Positions 48,976-57,719 of a DNA stretch of 64,000 nt are shown here, piece by piece. The position numbers were made by a program, and so were the translations under genes. Source of the DNA: Mesorhizobium sp. LHD-90 (GTDB taxonomy: Bacteria; Pseudomonadota; Alphaproteobacteria; Rhizobiales; Rhizobiaceae); contig NZ_JAVFVV010000002.1 of NCBI RefSeq assembly GCF_030929505.1, positions 310,001 to 374,000 on the forward strand, given 5' to 3'. Below the pieces are notes generated by a model, which worked only from the letters and a program-made list of their open reading frames with translations, did not search any database and was not told the DNA's origin. The first letter of the stretch is position 1. Each line of letters opens with the position of its first letter.

Positions 48976-49935
48976 GTGGGAACGTCCCTTGCCAACCTCG
49001 TTGCCCAGCGTATTGCGTTCGGCATCCTTCTCCTGTTTGCGGTATCGGTGCTGATCTTCGCCGGCACGCAAATCCTTCCGGGCGATGTGGCGGCATCGAT
49101 CCTGGGTCAGTCAGCGACGCCGCAGGCGCTCGCCAATCTGCGTGAGGAACTTGGTCTCAACGACCCAGCGATCGTGCGCTATTTTCACTGGCTGGGCGGG
49201 GTCCTGACCGGCGATCTGGGCACCGCGCTTTCGAGCCGGCAAGACATCGCGTCCTCGCTCGGCCCCCGGCTCTGGAACACGCTCTTCCTGGCTTTCTGGG
49301 CGGCCGTCGTGGCCGTGCCGCTGGCAATCATCCTTGGCCTGCTCGCGGTGCGCTACCGCAATGGCCCCGTCGACAAGACGATTTCGGGCCTGGCGCTCGC
49401 CTCCACGTCGCTCCCGGAGTTCTTCATCGGCTATCTGCTGGTATTTCTGTTCGCGGTGAAGCTGCAATGGTTTCCGAGCCTCTCGACCGTCTACGACGGG
49501 ATGCCTTTCCTGGAACGCATGAAGGCGATCGCCCTGCCGGCCTCGGCGCTAACGCTCGTGGTGCTGGCCCATATGATGCGCATGACGCGCGCGGCAATCC
49601 TCAACGTCATGCAATCGGCCTACATCGAAACCGCCGAGCTGAAGGGCCTCAAACCGCTCCAGATCATCCGGCGCCACGCCTTTCCGAACGCCGTCGCGCC
49701 GATCATCAATGTCGTGATGCTGAACCTCGCCTTCCTGATCGTCGGTGTGGTCGTGGTGGAGGTGATCTTCGTCTATCCGGGCATGGGGCAGTATCTCGTC
49801 GACCACGTCTCGAAACGCGACGTGCCCGTCGTGCAGGCGGTGGGGCTGATCTTCGCCGCCGTCTATATCGGCCTGAACATGATCGCCGACATTGCCGCAA
49901 TCCTCGTGAATCCGCGCCTGAGGCACCCGAAATGA
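48976..49935 (+). CDS. Dipeptide/oligopeptide-type ABC transporter permease (DppB-like)
   Basis: The 319-residue inner-membrane permease has the DppB/OppB layout: one N-terminal helix (AFGILLLFAVSVLIFAGTQIL), the periplasmic segment LREELGLNDPAIVRYFHWL, and five later helices with the EAA loop AELKGLKPLQIIRRHAFPNA. It starts at GTG 48976 without a strong ribosome site. It overlaps the DppC-like gene by 4 nt (ATGA). Confidence 0.92.
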   Translation: MGTSLANLVAQRIAFGILLLFAVSVLIFAGTQILPGDVAASILGQSATPQALANLREELGLNDPAIVRYFHWLGGVLTGDLGTALSSRQDIASSLGPRLWNTLFLAFWAAVVAVPLAIILGLLAVRYRNGPVDKTISGLALASTSLPEFFIGYLLVFLFAVKLQWFPSLSTVYDGMPFLERMKAIALPASALTLVVLAHMMRMTRAAILNVMQSAYIETAELKGLKPLQIIRRHAFPNAVAPIINVVMLNLAFLIVGVVVVEVIFVYPGMGQYLVDHVSKRDVPVVQAVGLIFAAVYIGLNMIADIAAILVNPRLRHPK

Positions 49936-50777
49936 CAGCACTCGTGCTCCGCTATGGCGCCCGCATCCCGATCGGCGCGTTGATCGGGCTGATCGCCTGT
50001 GCGGCTTTTCTGTTCATTGCGATCTTCGCGCAATGGATCGCGCCCTACGGGCTCGGCGAGATCGTCGGAGATGTCTGGGAACCGGCGTCGCCCGAACATT
50101 GGCTGGGGACCGACAATCTTGGCCGCGATCTCCTCTCTCGCATGCTCTACGGCGGCCAGACCACGATCCTAATCGCAGCGATGGCGACCGCGCTTTCCTT
50201 CACTCTAGGGTCCATTCTCGGTTTCCTCGCTGCTGTTGTCGGCGGTTGGTTTGAGAGCATCCTGTCGCGTTTTGTCGATCTGCTCATGGCCGTTCCGACC
50301 CTTATCTTCGGCCTTGTCGTGCTGTCGGTCCTGCCTTCCAACCTCATAACGCTGGTCCTGGTCATGGGCATCCTGGACTCCACCCGCGTCTATCGCCTTG
50401 CGCGCGCGGTGGCGACCGACATCAACGTCATGGACTTCGTCGAGGCGGCCAAGCTGCGGGGTGAAGGCAGCGGCTGGATCATCTTCCGCGAGATCCTTCC
50501 CAACGCGCTTTCGCCGCTGGTTTCGGAACTCGGCCTGCGGTTCATCAACGCGGTGCTCTTCCTCTCCGCGCTTTCATTCCTCGGGCTCGGCGTGCAGCCG
50601 CCGGACGCGGACTGGGGTGGCATGGTCAAGGAGAACAAGGACGGGATCGTCTTCGGCGTGGCGGCGGCACTGATCCCGGCCGGGGCCATCGCTGCGCTTT
50701 CGATCTCGGTCAATCTCGTGGCGGACTGGATACTCAACCGAACCACGTCACTAACGGGAGGGCGAGGTGATGCTTAA
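49932..50777 (+). CDS. Dipeptide/oligopeptide-type ABC transporter permease (DppC-like)
   Basis: The 281-residue permease has the family marks HWLGTDNLGRDLLSRMLYGG, the EAA loop AAKLRGEGSGWIIFREILPN and SFLGLGVQPPDADWGGMV. ATG 49932 overlaps the stop of the DppB-like gene, which sets the start against a longer frame that runs through dppB. Its end overlaps the start of the ATPase gene by about 10 nt. Confidence 0.92.
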   Translation: MTALVLRYGARIPIGALIGLIACAAFLFIAIFAQWIAPYGLGEIVGDVWEPASPEHWLGTDNLGRDLLSRMLYGGQTTILIAAMATALSFTLGSILGFLAAVVGGWFESILSRFVDLLMAVPTLIFGLVVLSVLPSNLITLVLVMGILDSTRVYRLARAVATDINVMDFVEAAKLRGEGSGWIIFREILPNALSPLVSELGLRFINAVLFLSALSFLGLGVQPPDADWGGMVKENKDGIVFGVAAALIPAGAIAALSISVNLVADWILNRTTSLTGGRGDA

Positions 50778-52440
50778 GCCGGCAGGGACGTGGCGTGACC
50801 CCGAAAGCAGCCTGCTGCTCGACATGCGCAATCTGCGCATCGAGGCGACCGTCCATCCGCCCGGCGACGATCCGCAGAACGTCGTTATCGTGGACGACGT
50901 CTCTCTCACGCTGGAAAAGGGCCGAGTCCTCGGACTGATCGGCGAATCCGGCGCCGGCAAGTCCACCATGGGTCTCGCCTCCATGGGCTATGGTCGCGGC
51001 AGCATGAGGATCACGGGCGGAGAGGTCTTCCTCAACGGTCGCGACATCCTCAAAGGCGGCGTCCACGAGTTGCGCAAGGTGCGCGGCAGCGAGATCTGCT
51101 ATGTCGCCCAGTCGGCCGCAGCGGCGTTCAACCCGGCTCAGCGCCTCATGGACCAGGTCGTCGAAGCGGCATTGCACCACGGCATCGCGACAAGGGCCGA
51201 GGCGGAGAAGCGCGCGGTGGCGCTGTTCAGGAAGCTCGGCCTGCCGGATCCTGAAAACATCGGTCAGCGCTATACGCACCAGGTATCCGGCGGCCAGTTG
51301 CAGCGCGTCATGACAGCGATGGCGCTGTGCCCGGAGCCCGACCTGATCGTTTTCGACGAGCCCACCACCGCCCTCGACGTGACGACACAGATCGGCGTGC
51401 TTGCCGCCATCAAGGATGCGATCCGCGACACTGGCGTCGCTGCGCTCTACATTACCCACGATCTGGCCGTCGTGTCCCAGGTCTCGGACGAGATCATGGT
51501 GCTGCGCCACGGAAAGATGGTCGAGTACGGGAAGACGCGGCAGATAATCGAGGCGCCGCGCATGGACTACACCAAGGCTCTGGTCTCGGTGCGTTCACTC
51601 GAGCACGTGGAGAATCAACCCGGCGCCGCATCGCTGCTGTCCGTCAACGACGTCACGGCAGCCTATGGTCGTGCGCATGTAAAAGTAGTTCAGAATGTAT
51701 CGGTGCAGGTGTGTCCGGGCCAGACACTCGCCATCGTCGGCGAATCCGGTTCTGGAAAGTCGACGCTTGCGAGGGTCATCACCGGCCTGATGCCTCCGCT
51801 CTCAGGCAGCATCACCTTTGACGGCCGGACGCTGGCGTCCAGCCTCGCCGAGCGCACCAAGGATGACTTGCGGCAATTGCAGATGATCTACCAGATGGCC
51901 GACGTGGCGATGAATCCGCGCCAGACCGTCGGCACCATCATCGGCCGGCCGCTCGAGTTCTACTTCGGCATGCGCGGAAGGGAGCGCGATGCCCGCGTCG
52001 CCGAACTACTCGACGAGATCGAGATGGGCAGGGGCTTCATGAACCGCTACCCGGCCGAACTCTCGGGTGGTCAGAAACAACGCATATGCATCGCCCGCGC
52101 ACTTGCGGCCAAACCCAAGCTCATCATCTGCGACGAGGTAACGAGCGCGCTCGATCCGGTGGTGGCCAACGGCATCCTGAAGCTGCTGCTTCGTCTGCAG
52201 AAGATCGAGGACGTAGCTTATCTGTTCATCACCCACGACCTCCACACGGTCAAGGCGATCGCCGATTCCATCGCAGTGATGTATCGCGGCGAAGTTGTGC
52301 GCTATGGCCCGAAAAGCAGCGTGCTGGCGCGCCCCTTCGACGCCTATACCGACCTGCTTCTTTCCTCGGTGCCCGAGATGGAAATCGGCTGGCTGGAGCG
52401 GGCCAGTTCGAGAGGATCTGCCGCTCAAAGCGCATCGTAG
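50767..52440 (+). CDS. Fused two-domain ABC ATPase (DppD-DppF-like)
   Basis: The 557-residue protein fuses the two ATPases of a peptide-type importer. Domain 1 has Walker A GESGAGKST and signature VSGGQLQRV; domain 2 has GESGSGKST and LSGGQKQRI, each with a Walker B (LIVFDEPTTALD; LIICDEVTSALD). In domain 2 the usual Pro of DEP is replaced by Val, as is common in DppF-like halves. GTG 50767 and ATG 50770 are both possible starts. With the two permeases it forms a complete importer core lacking only a binding protein. Confidence 0.92.
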   Translation: MMLKPAGTWRDPESSLLLDMRNLRIEATVHPPGDDPQNVVIVDDVSLTLEKGRVLGLIGESGAGKSTMGLASMGYGRGSMRITGGEVFLNGRDILKGGVHELRKVRGSEICYVAQSAAAAFNPAQRLMDQVVEAALHHGIATRAEAEKRAVALFRKLGLPDPENIGQRYTHQVSGGQLQRVMTAMALCPEPDLIVFDEPTTALDVTTQIGVLAAIKDAIRDTGVAALYITHDLAVVSQVSDEIMVLRHGKMVEYGKTRQIIEAPRMDYTKALVSVRSLEHVENQPGAASLLSVNDVTAAYGRAHVKVVQNVSVQVCPGQTLAIVGESGSGKSTLARVITGLMPPLSGSITFDGRTLASSLAERTKDDLRQLQMIYQMADVAMNPRQTVGTIIGRPLEFYFGMRGRERDARVAELLDEIEMGRGFMNRYPAELSGGQKQRICIARALAAKPKLIICDEVTSALDPVVANGILKLLLRLQKIEDVAYLFITHDLHTVKAIADSIAVMYRGEVVRYGPKSSVLARPFDAYTDLLLSSVPEMEIGWLERASSRGSAAQSAS

Positions 52441-52545
52441 CCGTGTCCAACCCAGACTACTGTTGGATGCGGCAATGCCTTCGCGGCTCCGTCGATACGA
52501 GATATCCGAAAGCGCCGCTCCCGGCCACGCTTTAGAAATATTCAT

Positions 52546-52567
52546 ATAAATGGATTAGTTCATATTG
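52546..52567. promoter_or_regulatory. AT-rich 22-bp operator-like site (copy 3)
   Basis: This matches copy 1 (read on its minus strand) at 16 of 22 positions, including the uninterrupted ten-base TAGTTCATAT. It lies after the ATPase gene and upstream of the GcvT fragment, where an intact gene may once have stood. Confidence 0.45.
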
Positions 52568-52688
52568 CCTTGTCTGATAAGCGTAGTTACGCTCGCGTCC
52601 AAGCATCGAGGAATGTGAGCAGGTCCATGGGGACGGACAGCGTGGTTTGCGGGTTTGATCTGACCCCCGGTCCAATCCAGCGGGCGGG

Positions 52689-53336
52689 CTTCAGGGACTG
52701 ACGTCGACGTCGCTGGATTCCGAAGCGTTCCCGTGGCTCAGCGCCCAGGAAATCACCGTCGCGGGCATCCCGCTCCTAGCGCTGCGTGTCTCCTATGCCG
52801 GCGAGCTCGGCTGGGAGCTGCATGTGGCGATGGACCGTCTTGCCGAACTGTATGACGCGATCCATGCCGCAGGCGCGGGCAACGGCCTGCGCAACATCGG
52901 CGTCCGGGCACTCAATTCGCTGCGCCTCGAAAAGGCCTACCGCGGTTTCGGCACCGAACTGACCGAACGCTACTCGCTGGATCAGGCGGGCCTGCCGTTC
53001 TTCGCCAGCACGCGGAAGCAGTATCGCGGCCGGGCCGCGGTCGACGCAGAGCGGCAGGACCCCAACAGCCTTCGCCTCGTCTATCTCGCGGTCCAGAATT
53101 CCGACAACGACGCATGGGGCGACGAGCCGGTCTACGCCAATGGCAAGCTGATCGGCGCGGTCACCAGCGGCGGGTTCGGCTTCCGGGTGGGCCAGTCGAT
53201 CGCATTCGGCCTGGTCGACGACGCCCATGCCGCGCCGGGTACGGAACTCCAGATCAAGATGCTCGGCGAGATGCGCTCGGCGACCGTCTGCGCCGAGGCG
53301 ATCTATGATCCGCAGAACCTCAAGCTGAAGGGCTGA
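52689..53336 (+). pseudogene. C-terminal fragment of a GcvT-domain aminomethyltransferase
   Basis: The frame reads LTSTSLDSEAFPWLSAQEITV, then YAGELGWELHV, LRLEKAYRGFGTEL and GGFGFRVGQSIAFGLV, all from the C-terminal half of GcvT-like domains found in glycine-cleavage T protein and dimethylglycine/sarcosine dehydrogenases. The upstream half, including any FAD domain, is missing. Upstream similarity (GPIQRAG) lies in another frame, suggesting a frameshift near 52688. A GTG at 52824 opens a 170-codon frame, but it starts inside the domain, so a working protein is unlikely. It probably marks a lost demethylating oxidoreductase. Confidence 0.8.
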
Positions 53337-53397
53337 CCGAGGAGTCCATTGCAGCTGCTGAAAGAGGCCTGAGAGTTGCAAAGTCGGCAGCTGCTCG

Positions 53398-54285
53398 CTA
53401 ACCTGTCGCGTCCGTGATCAGAGGCAGATCAGGATATGACGACCATTCGAGGAGCGAGCCGTCATACACGCTGATGCGACGGTGGTCGAGATTCTCGAGG
53501 ACGAAATAGGCCATGCTGGCCGCGAGACCGGCACCACAATAAATGATCGTGCGTTTCTGCGGCTCGATGCCCGCTGCCGTGACGAGTTGCTCCAACTTGT
53601 CCGGGTCGAGATAGCGATTCGATTGCGGGTCGATGAGTTCAGCGAAAGGAAGTGACAGGCTGCCGGGAATTCGCCCGGGCCGACCGTAGTAGCTACCGCC
53701 GGTCCCCTCAAACTGGTTCCGCTGCAAAGCGTTGACAAGCTGGATGTCTGGTTTCTCCAACGCCGCGCGGACTTCGTCCAGCGAAGCGATCGCGTCCTTT
53801 ACCGCATGCAACGTCACTTCGGTGGGGTGGGGCGTGAGCGTGATTGTGCTGGTCACTGGCAGGCCCGCCTCAATCCAGGCTTCCCAACCGCCGTTCAAGA
53901 TCATCACGTTGGAGACGCCGCACGCCCGCAGAACCCAGTATATCCTCGCGACTGCTGACTGGTTGCCCCAGCGCGACAGCCGACCGTACAGGACGATCAC
54001 AGAACCTTCGCGCCAGCCAAGGCCGGACAGCACGGCGGCAATCTGATCGGGCTCAGGCAGTCCGTAGCCAATGGCGCGGCGCGGCGAAGAGAAATCCTCC
54101 ATGAGGTAGCGGTAGTGCGAGCCGGGAATGTGAGCCTCGCGCCAGTGACCGTAGTCGCTCTCGACAAGCGCGCGGCCGTTCGGGTTCGACTTCATGTCGA
54201 CGCTGCAATCCAGGATGATCAATCCGGTCTTCCCAAGGCAGTGGGCGAGTTCTCCCGGTTCAACTAGGAAGGGAAAAGACGTCAT
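53398..54285 (-). CDS. Two-domain sulfurtransferase (rhodanese / mercaptopyruvate type)
   Basis: This 295-residue protein has two rhodanese domains. The first is an inactive scaffold (ILDCSVDM, GWREGSVIVLYG), and the second carries the catalytic Cys in IIYCGAGLAASMAYF. It transfers sulfane sulfur from thiosulfate or 3-mercaptopyruvate to an acceptor. The ATG at 54285 (MTSFPFLVEPGELAHCLGK) with an upstream GAGG is preferred; an in-frame ATG at 54405, 8 nt after livF, would add 40 residues and would couple it to the Liv operon. It is the last gene of the minus-strand transport cluster, which suggests a sulfur-containing substrate. Confidence 0.88.
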   Translation of the reverse strand: MTSFPFLVEPGELAHCLGKTGLIILDCSVDMKSNPNGRALVESDYGHWREAHIPGSHYRYLMEDFSSPRRAIGYGLPEPDQIAAVLSGLGWREGSVIVLYGRLSRWGNQSAVARIYWVLRACGVSNVMILNGGWEAWIEAGLPVTSTITLTPHPTEVTLHAVKDAIASLDEVRAALEKPDIQLVNALQRNQFEGTGGSYYGRPGRIPGSLSLPFAELIDPQSNRYLDPDKLEQLVTAAGIEPQKRTIIYCGAGLAASMAYFVLENLDHRRISVYDGSLLEWSSYPDLPLITDATG

Positions 54286-54413
54286 GCTGAAGGCCTCAAA
54301 GCTTGGAATTTTGTTGTCTGCTGCGCCTATGGGCGGCATGTTCTTTGTGAGCGGATGCGACAGGCAGTGCGCGAGATAGGAATCGCGCGCCTTGAGCGGC
54401 TCCATTTCGATAG

Positions 54414-55157
54414 TCAGGTGACAAGGCCGCCGGGCGGCTCAGAATTGCTTCCGCCCAGATAGGCTTCCCGCACCTTGTCATTCTCAAGGAAATCCGCGCT
54501 CGGGCCTTCAAGAGCGAGGGAGCCGGTCTTCAGCACGCAGGCGTAGTCGGAGATCCTGAGGGCGAGCTTGGAGTTCTGCTCGACGATGATGATCGTCGTT
54601 CCCTGCTGCTTGATGGTCGTGACCAACTTGGCCACTTCCAGAACCATCTTCGGCGCCAGTCCGAGCGTCGGCTCGTCGAGCATCAGGATGCGTGGTCGGC
54701 TGACGAGCGCCCGTGCGATGGCGACCATCTGCTGCTCGCCGCCAGAGAGGCTCGATGCGACCTGCCTGCTCCGTTCGGCCACCCTCGGGAAGATTCCGTA
54801 GATGACTTCGAGCTGCTGCCGAAACAGCGCGCGATCGCGTATGCGATAGGCGCCCATGCAAATGTTCTCGTAGACGGTAAGGTCGGGAAACAGCCGTCTT
54901 CCTTCCGGGCAAAGTACGATGCCCCTGGCGAGCCGTTCCTGGATTGTCAGCGACGAGACGTCCTCTCCGTCCATGCGGATGGCGCCGTCGCTGTGGCGGA
55001 CCAGTCCTACAATCGCCCTGAGCAAGGTCGACTTGCCGGCGCCGTTCGCCCCGATCACCGCGAGGACCGAATCGACCGGCACCGCAAGCGAAATGCCGCG
55101 CAGCGCTTGCATGCCGCCACAGTGGACGGAAAGATTGCTGACCTCAAGCAAAGTCAT
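54414..55157 (-). CDS. livF: Branched-chain amino acid-type ABC transporter ATPase (LivF-like)
   Basis: The 247-residue ATPase has Walker A GANGAGKST, the signature LSGGEQQMVAIARAL and Walker B ILMLDEPTLGLAP. ATG 55157 lies 6 nt after GGAG and is preferred over the ATG two codons upstream (55163). It overlaps the end of livG by 14 nt. Members of this group import amino acids, amides, urea or aromatic acids; the substrate here is not known. Confidence 0.92.
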   Translation of the reverse strand: MTLLEVSNLSVHCGGMQALRGISLAVPVDSVLAVIGANGAGKSTLLRAIVGLVRHSDGAIRMDGEDVSSLTIQERLARGIVLCPEGRRLFPDLTVYENICMGAYRIRDRALFRQQLEVIYGIFPRVAERSRQVASSLSGGEQQMVAIARALVSRPRILMLDEPTLGLAPKMVLEVAKLVTTIKQQGTTIIIVEQNSKLALRISDYACVLKTGSLALEGPSADFLENDKVREAYLGGSNSEPPGGLVT

Positions 55158-55896
55158 AATCATCTCCGAGATAGGCGTCGATGACCCTGCTGTCCCGCTT
55201 GATCTCAGATGGGGTATCCAGCGCGACCTTGGCTCCCTGGCTCATGACGAGGATGCGGTCGCAGACGTCCATGACGAGCGGCATGTCGTGTTCTATGAGG
55301 AGGATGCTGATGCCGAGTTCGTCGCGCAAGCGGCGGATCAGCGTGCCTGCCTCCCTCTTTTCCGACGGATTGAGGCCGGCCGCGGGCTCATCCATCAGAA
55401 GCAGCTTGGGCTCGATCAGCATGGCCATGCCGACACCGAGCAACTTCTGCAGCCCGTATGCAAGGTCCCCGGCTACGCCGTCGAGATGGTCGCCCAGCCC
55501 GATGAAGCTGGCGACCGCGCGGAATCGATCCTCGCTCGCCGCCGCGGACCGAACCGCAAGGGGATTGTGCCGCCTCCGCAGCACGTTCGCGCGTCGGAGG
55601 TTCTCGGCGACCGTTTCCGACTTAAACACGGTCACGGCCTGGAAGGTGCGGCCGATGCCCAGACGCGCGATGGCGTCGCTCGAATAGCCGGAGATGTCCC
55701 GCTCGTCGAACGTCACGCCACCCGCGCTCGCTTTGTGTTGGCCCGCGATGACGTTGAAGAGCGTAGTCTTGCCGGCGCCGTTGGGGCCGATGATCCCGAA
55801 GATCTCGCCGCGCTTCATCGAGAAGCTGATATCCGAAACGGCCGTAAGTCCGCCGAAACGCTTGCTCAGGCCTCTTACATCGAGAAGATTCTTCAT
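55144..55896 (-). CDS. livG: Branched-chain amino acid-type ABC transporter ATPase (LivG-like)
   Basis: The 250-residue ATPase has Walker A GPNGAGKTT, Walker B LLLMDEPAAGLNP and the switch IEHDMPLVM. The ABC signature is unusual: AYGLQKLLGVGMAM where LivG proteins usually read SYGQQRRLEIARAL, so the Gln/Arg and the Glu-Ile-Ala-Arg part are lost. Its ATG shares one base with the livM stop (TGATG), so translation is coupled. Longer upstream frames are within livM and are not used. Confidence 0.92.
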   Translation of the reverse strand: MKNLLDVRGLSKRFGGLTAVSDISFSMKRGEIFGIIGPNGAGKTTLFNVIAGQHKASAGGVTFDERDISGYSSDAIARLGIGRTFQAVTVFKSETVAENLRRANVLRRRHNPLAVRSAAASEDRFRAVASFIGLGDHLDGVAGDLAYGLQKLLGVGMAMLIEPKLLLMDEPAAGLNPSEKREAGTLIRRLRDELGISILLIEHDMPLVMDVCDRILVMSQGAKVALDTPSEIKRDSRVIDAYLGDDYDFA

Positions 55897-56816
55897 CAGC
55901 CCGGCTTCCTGCGCTCGAACAATGTGACGAGGCCGTCCTTGATCAGGACGAGAAATATAATCAGGACGACGCCGTAGATCAGGAGCTGGAAAGCGCGGGC
56001 CTCGCGCAGGAATTCGGGTAGCGGGACGATGAAGATCGCGCCCAGCACGGGTCCAAGCACCGAAGTCGCGCCTCCGACAACGTTCATGACGATGAGATCG
56101 ACCGACAGCCAGAAGGTGAAGGCGTCCGGCGAAAGGAAGCCTATATAGAATCCGTAGATCCCGCCGGCGATGCCTGCGATCAATGCGCTGCCCACGAAGG
56201 CGGCGACGCGCCACGCAAGGGCATTTGAGCCAAGCGACCGGCTCAACGTCTCGTCCTCCTTGAGCGCCTGGAAGATTCGTCCGATCTCCGAGCGCTCAAG
56301 CAGGCGCAGGGCAACGTAGCAGACGGCGCAGAAGACGAGGCCGAACAGGTAATAATGCTGCGTCGTCGAGAAGCGCATGCCGAAGACGGACAGTTTGGGA
56401 ATGCCGTAGATGCCGCTGTTTCCGCCGAATAGGGACGTCCATTCCTGGAAGACGAGATTCACGATCTGGCCGAAGGCGAATGTCAGAAGCGCGAAGTAGA
56501 CGCCCTTGATGCGCAGGAACACCGGGCCGCATATGGCCGCCGTGGCGGCGGCGAGAAGGCCTCCGGCGAAGACGGACAGCATTGGCGGAAAGTCGAGCCG
56601 CATGGTCAGCAGGACCGCGCCATACGCGCCGATGCCCATGAACGCGGCCTGGGCGAGGGACAACTGGCCTACCTTGAGCATCAGGTTCAGGCTGAGGGCG
56701 AGTGGGATCATGATGGTGATCATGGTAGCCACGTGGAACACGTAGCGGCCGCCGACGACCCAGGGCAGTGTCGCGAGCGCGGCTACGATCAGATAGGCAA
56801 GGTAGGTTTTCCTCAC
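55896..56816 (-). CDS. livM: Branched-chain amino acid-type ABC transporter permease (LivM-like)
   Basis: The 306-residue permease has the LivM marks SLAQAAFMGIGAYGAVLLTM, VYFALLTFAFGQIVNLV and GGATSVLGPVLGAIFIV. It starts at GTG 56816, which overlaps the livH stop by 4 nt (GTGA), fixing the start; longer frames upstream run through livH. About nine helices are apparent. Confidence 0.9.
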   Translation of the reverse strand: MRKTYLAYLIVAALATLPWVVGGRYVFHVATMITIMIPLALSLNLMLKVGQLSLAQAAFMGIGAYGAVLLTMRLDFPPMLSVFAGGLLAAATAAICGPVFLRIKGVYFALLTFAFGQIVNLVFQEWTSLFGGNSGIYGIPKLSVFGMRFSTTQHYYLFGLVFCAVCYVALRLLERSEIGRIFQALKEDETLSRSLGSNALAWRVAAFVGSALIAGIAGGIYGFYIGFLSPDAFTFWLSVDLIVMNVVGGATSVLGPVLGAIFIVPLPEFLREARAFQLLIYGVVLIIFLVLIKDGLVTLFERRKPG

Positions 56817-57667
56817 CGCGCGGTCCGTCCCAGCAGGCCGTTGGGCCTTACGATGACGACGATCAGCACCATCGCGAAGGAAGCAATGAGCGCCGCGAGC
56901 GGACTGAGGAGGGTGGACAGGAACGCCTCGCTGAGGCCCAGCAGAAGGCCGCCGACCACGGCCCCGAGGATGCTTCCCAGACCGCCGAGAATGACCACGA
57001 CGAAGGCTTTCAGCATTGGCATTTCGCCCATATAAGGCCCGACATTGTAGATCGGCGCCATGAGTGCGCCGGCCAGTCCGGCGAGCAGGCAGGCCACGCC
57101 GAAGGCGGCGCGATAGATCTGCCCCGACTTGACGCCCATCAGGCTGGCGGTCTCCGGGTCCTGCGCGACAGCCTTCATCGCAAGGCCGAGGCGGGAATGC
57201 TTCAGGAACAGATAGAAGATCGCGAGGATGATCAGGGCGCAGATCGCAACGACCGTGCGGTCCCAGGGGGCCACCGCTCCGAATGCCTGCCATGTCCCGG
57301 TAAAGGGCCGTGGCACGGTGTGCTCGGCCGGGCCGAAGGTTATCAGGCCGAGGGACTTCAGGATGATCGCGACCGCCAGGGACATGATCATGCCCGGCAT
57401 CTCGTCATGCACGAGCCGTCGAAACAGCAGACGCTCGAGCACCATGCCAAGAACGGCGGCCGCCACGCCGCCCGCCAGGACCGCCGCGAAGAACGGCAGG
57501 CCGAGACTGCCGAAAAGCAGCAGGACGACGAAGGCCCCGATCATGTAGAACTCGCCATGCGCGAAATTGACGATGCGCATGATGCCGAAGATCATCGTGA
57601 AGCCGAGCGCCATGATCACATAGATGAGGCCGGCCAGGGCGCCGTTCATCAGCATTTGGTAAACCAC
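56813..57667 (-). CDS. livH: Branched-chain amino acid-type ABC transporter permease (LivH-like)
   Basis: The 284-residue permease shows GLIYVIMALGFTMIFGIMRI, VNFAHGEFYMIGA and GGLGSILGAVVGGLLLG, all typical of LivH. It starts 52 nt after the binding-protein stop and overlaps livM by 4 nt. It forms the transmembrane pore with LivM. Confidence 0.92.
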   Translation of the reverse strand: MVYQMLMNGALAGLIYVIMALGFTMIFGIMRIVNFAHGEFYMIGAFVVLLLFGSLGLPFFAAVLAGGVAAAVLGMVLERLLFRRLVHDEMPGMIMSLAVAIILKSLGLITFGPAEHTVPRPFTGTWQAFGAVAPWDRTVVAICALIILAIFYLFLKHSRLGLAMKAVAQDPETASLMGVKSGQIYRAAFGVACLLAGLAGALMAPIYNVGPYMGEMPMLKAFVVVILGGLGSILGAVVGGLLLGLSEAFLSTLLSPLAALIASFAMVLIVVIVRPNGLLGRTAR

Positions 57668-57719
57668 GCGATCCCCCTTGGCAGGACACCCTCTGGTGGT
57701 TGGTAGCCGCGTGGGGCGG

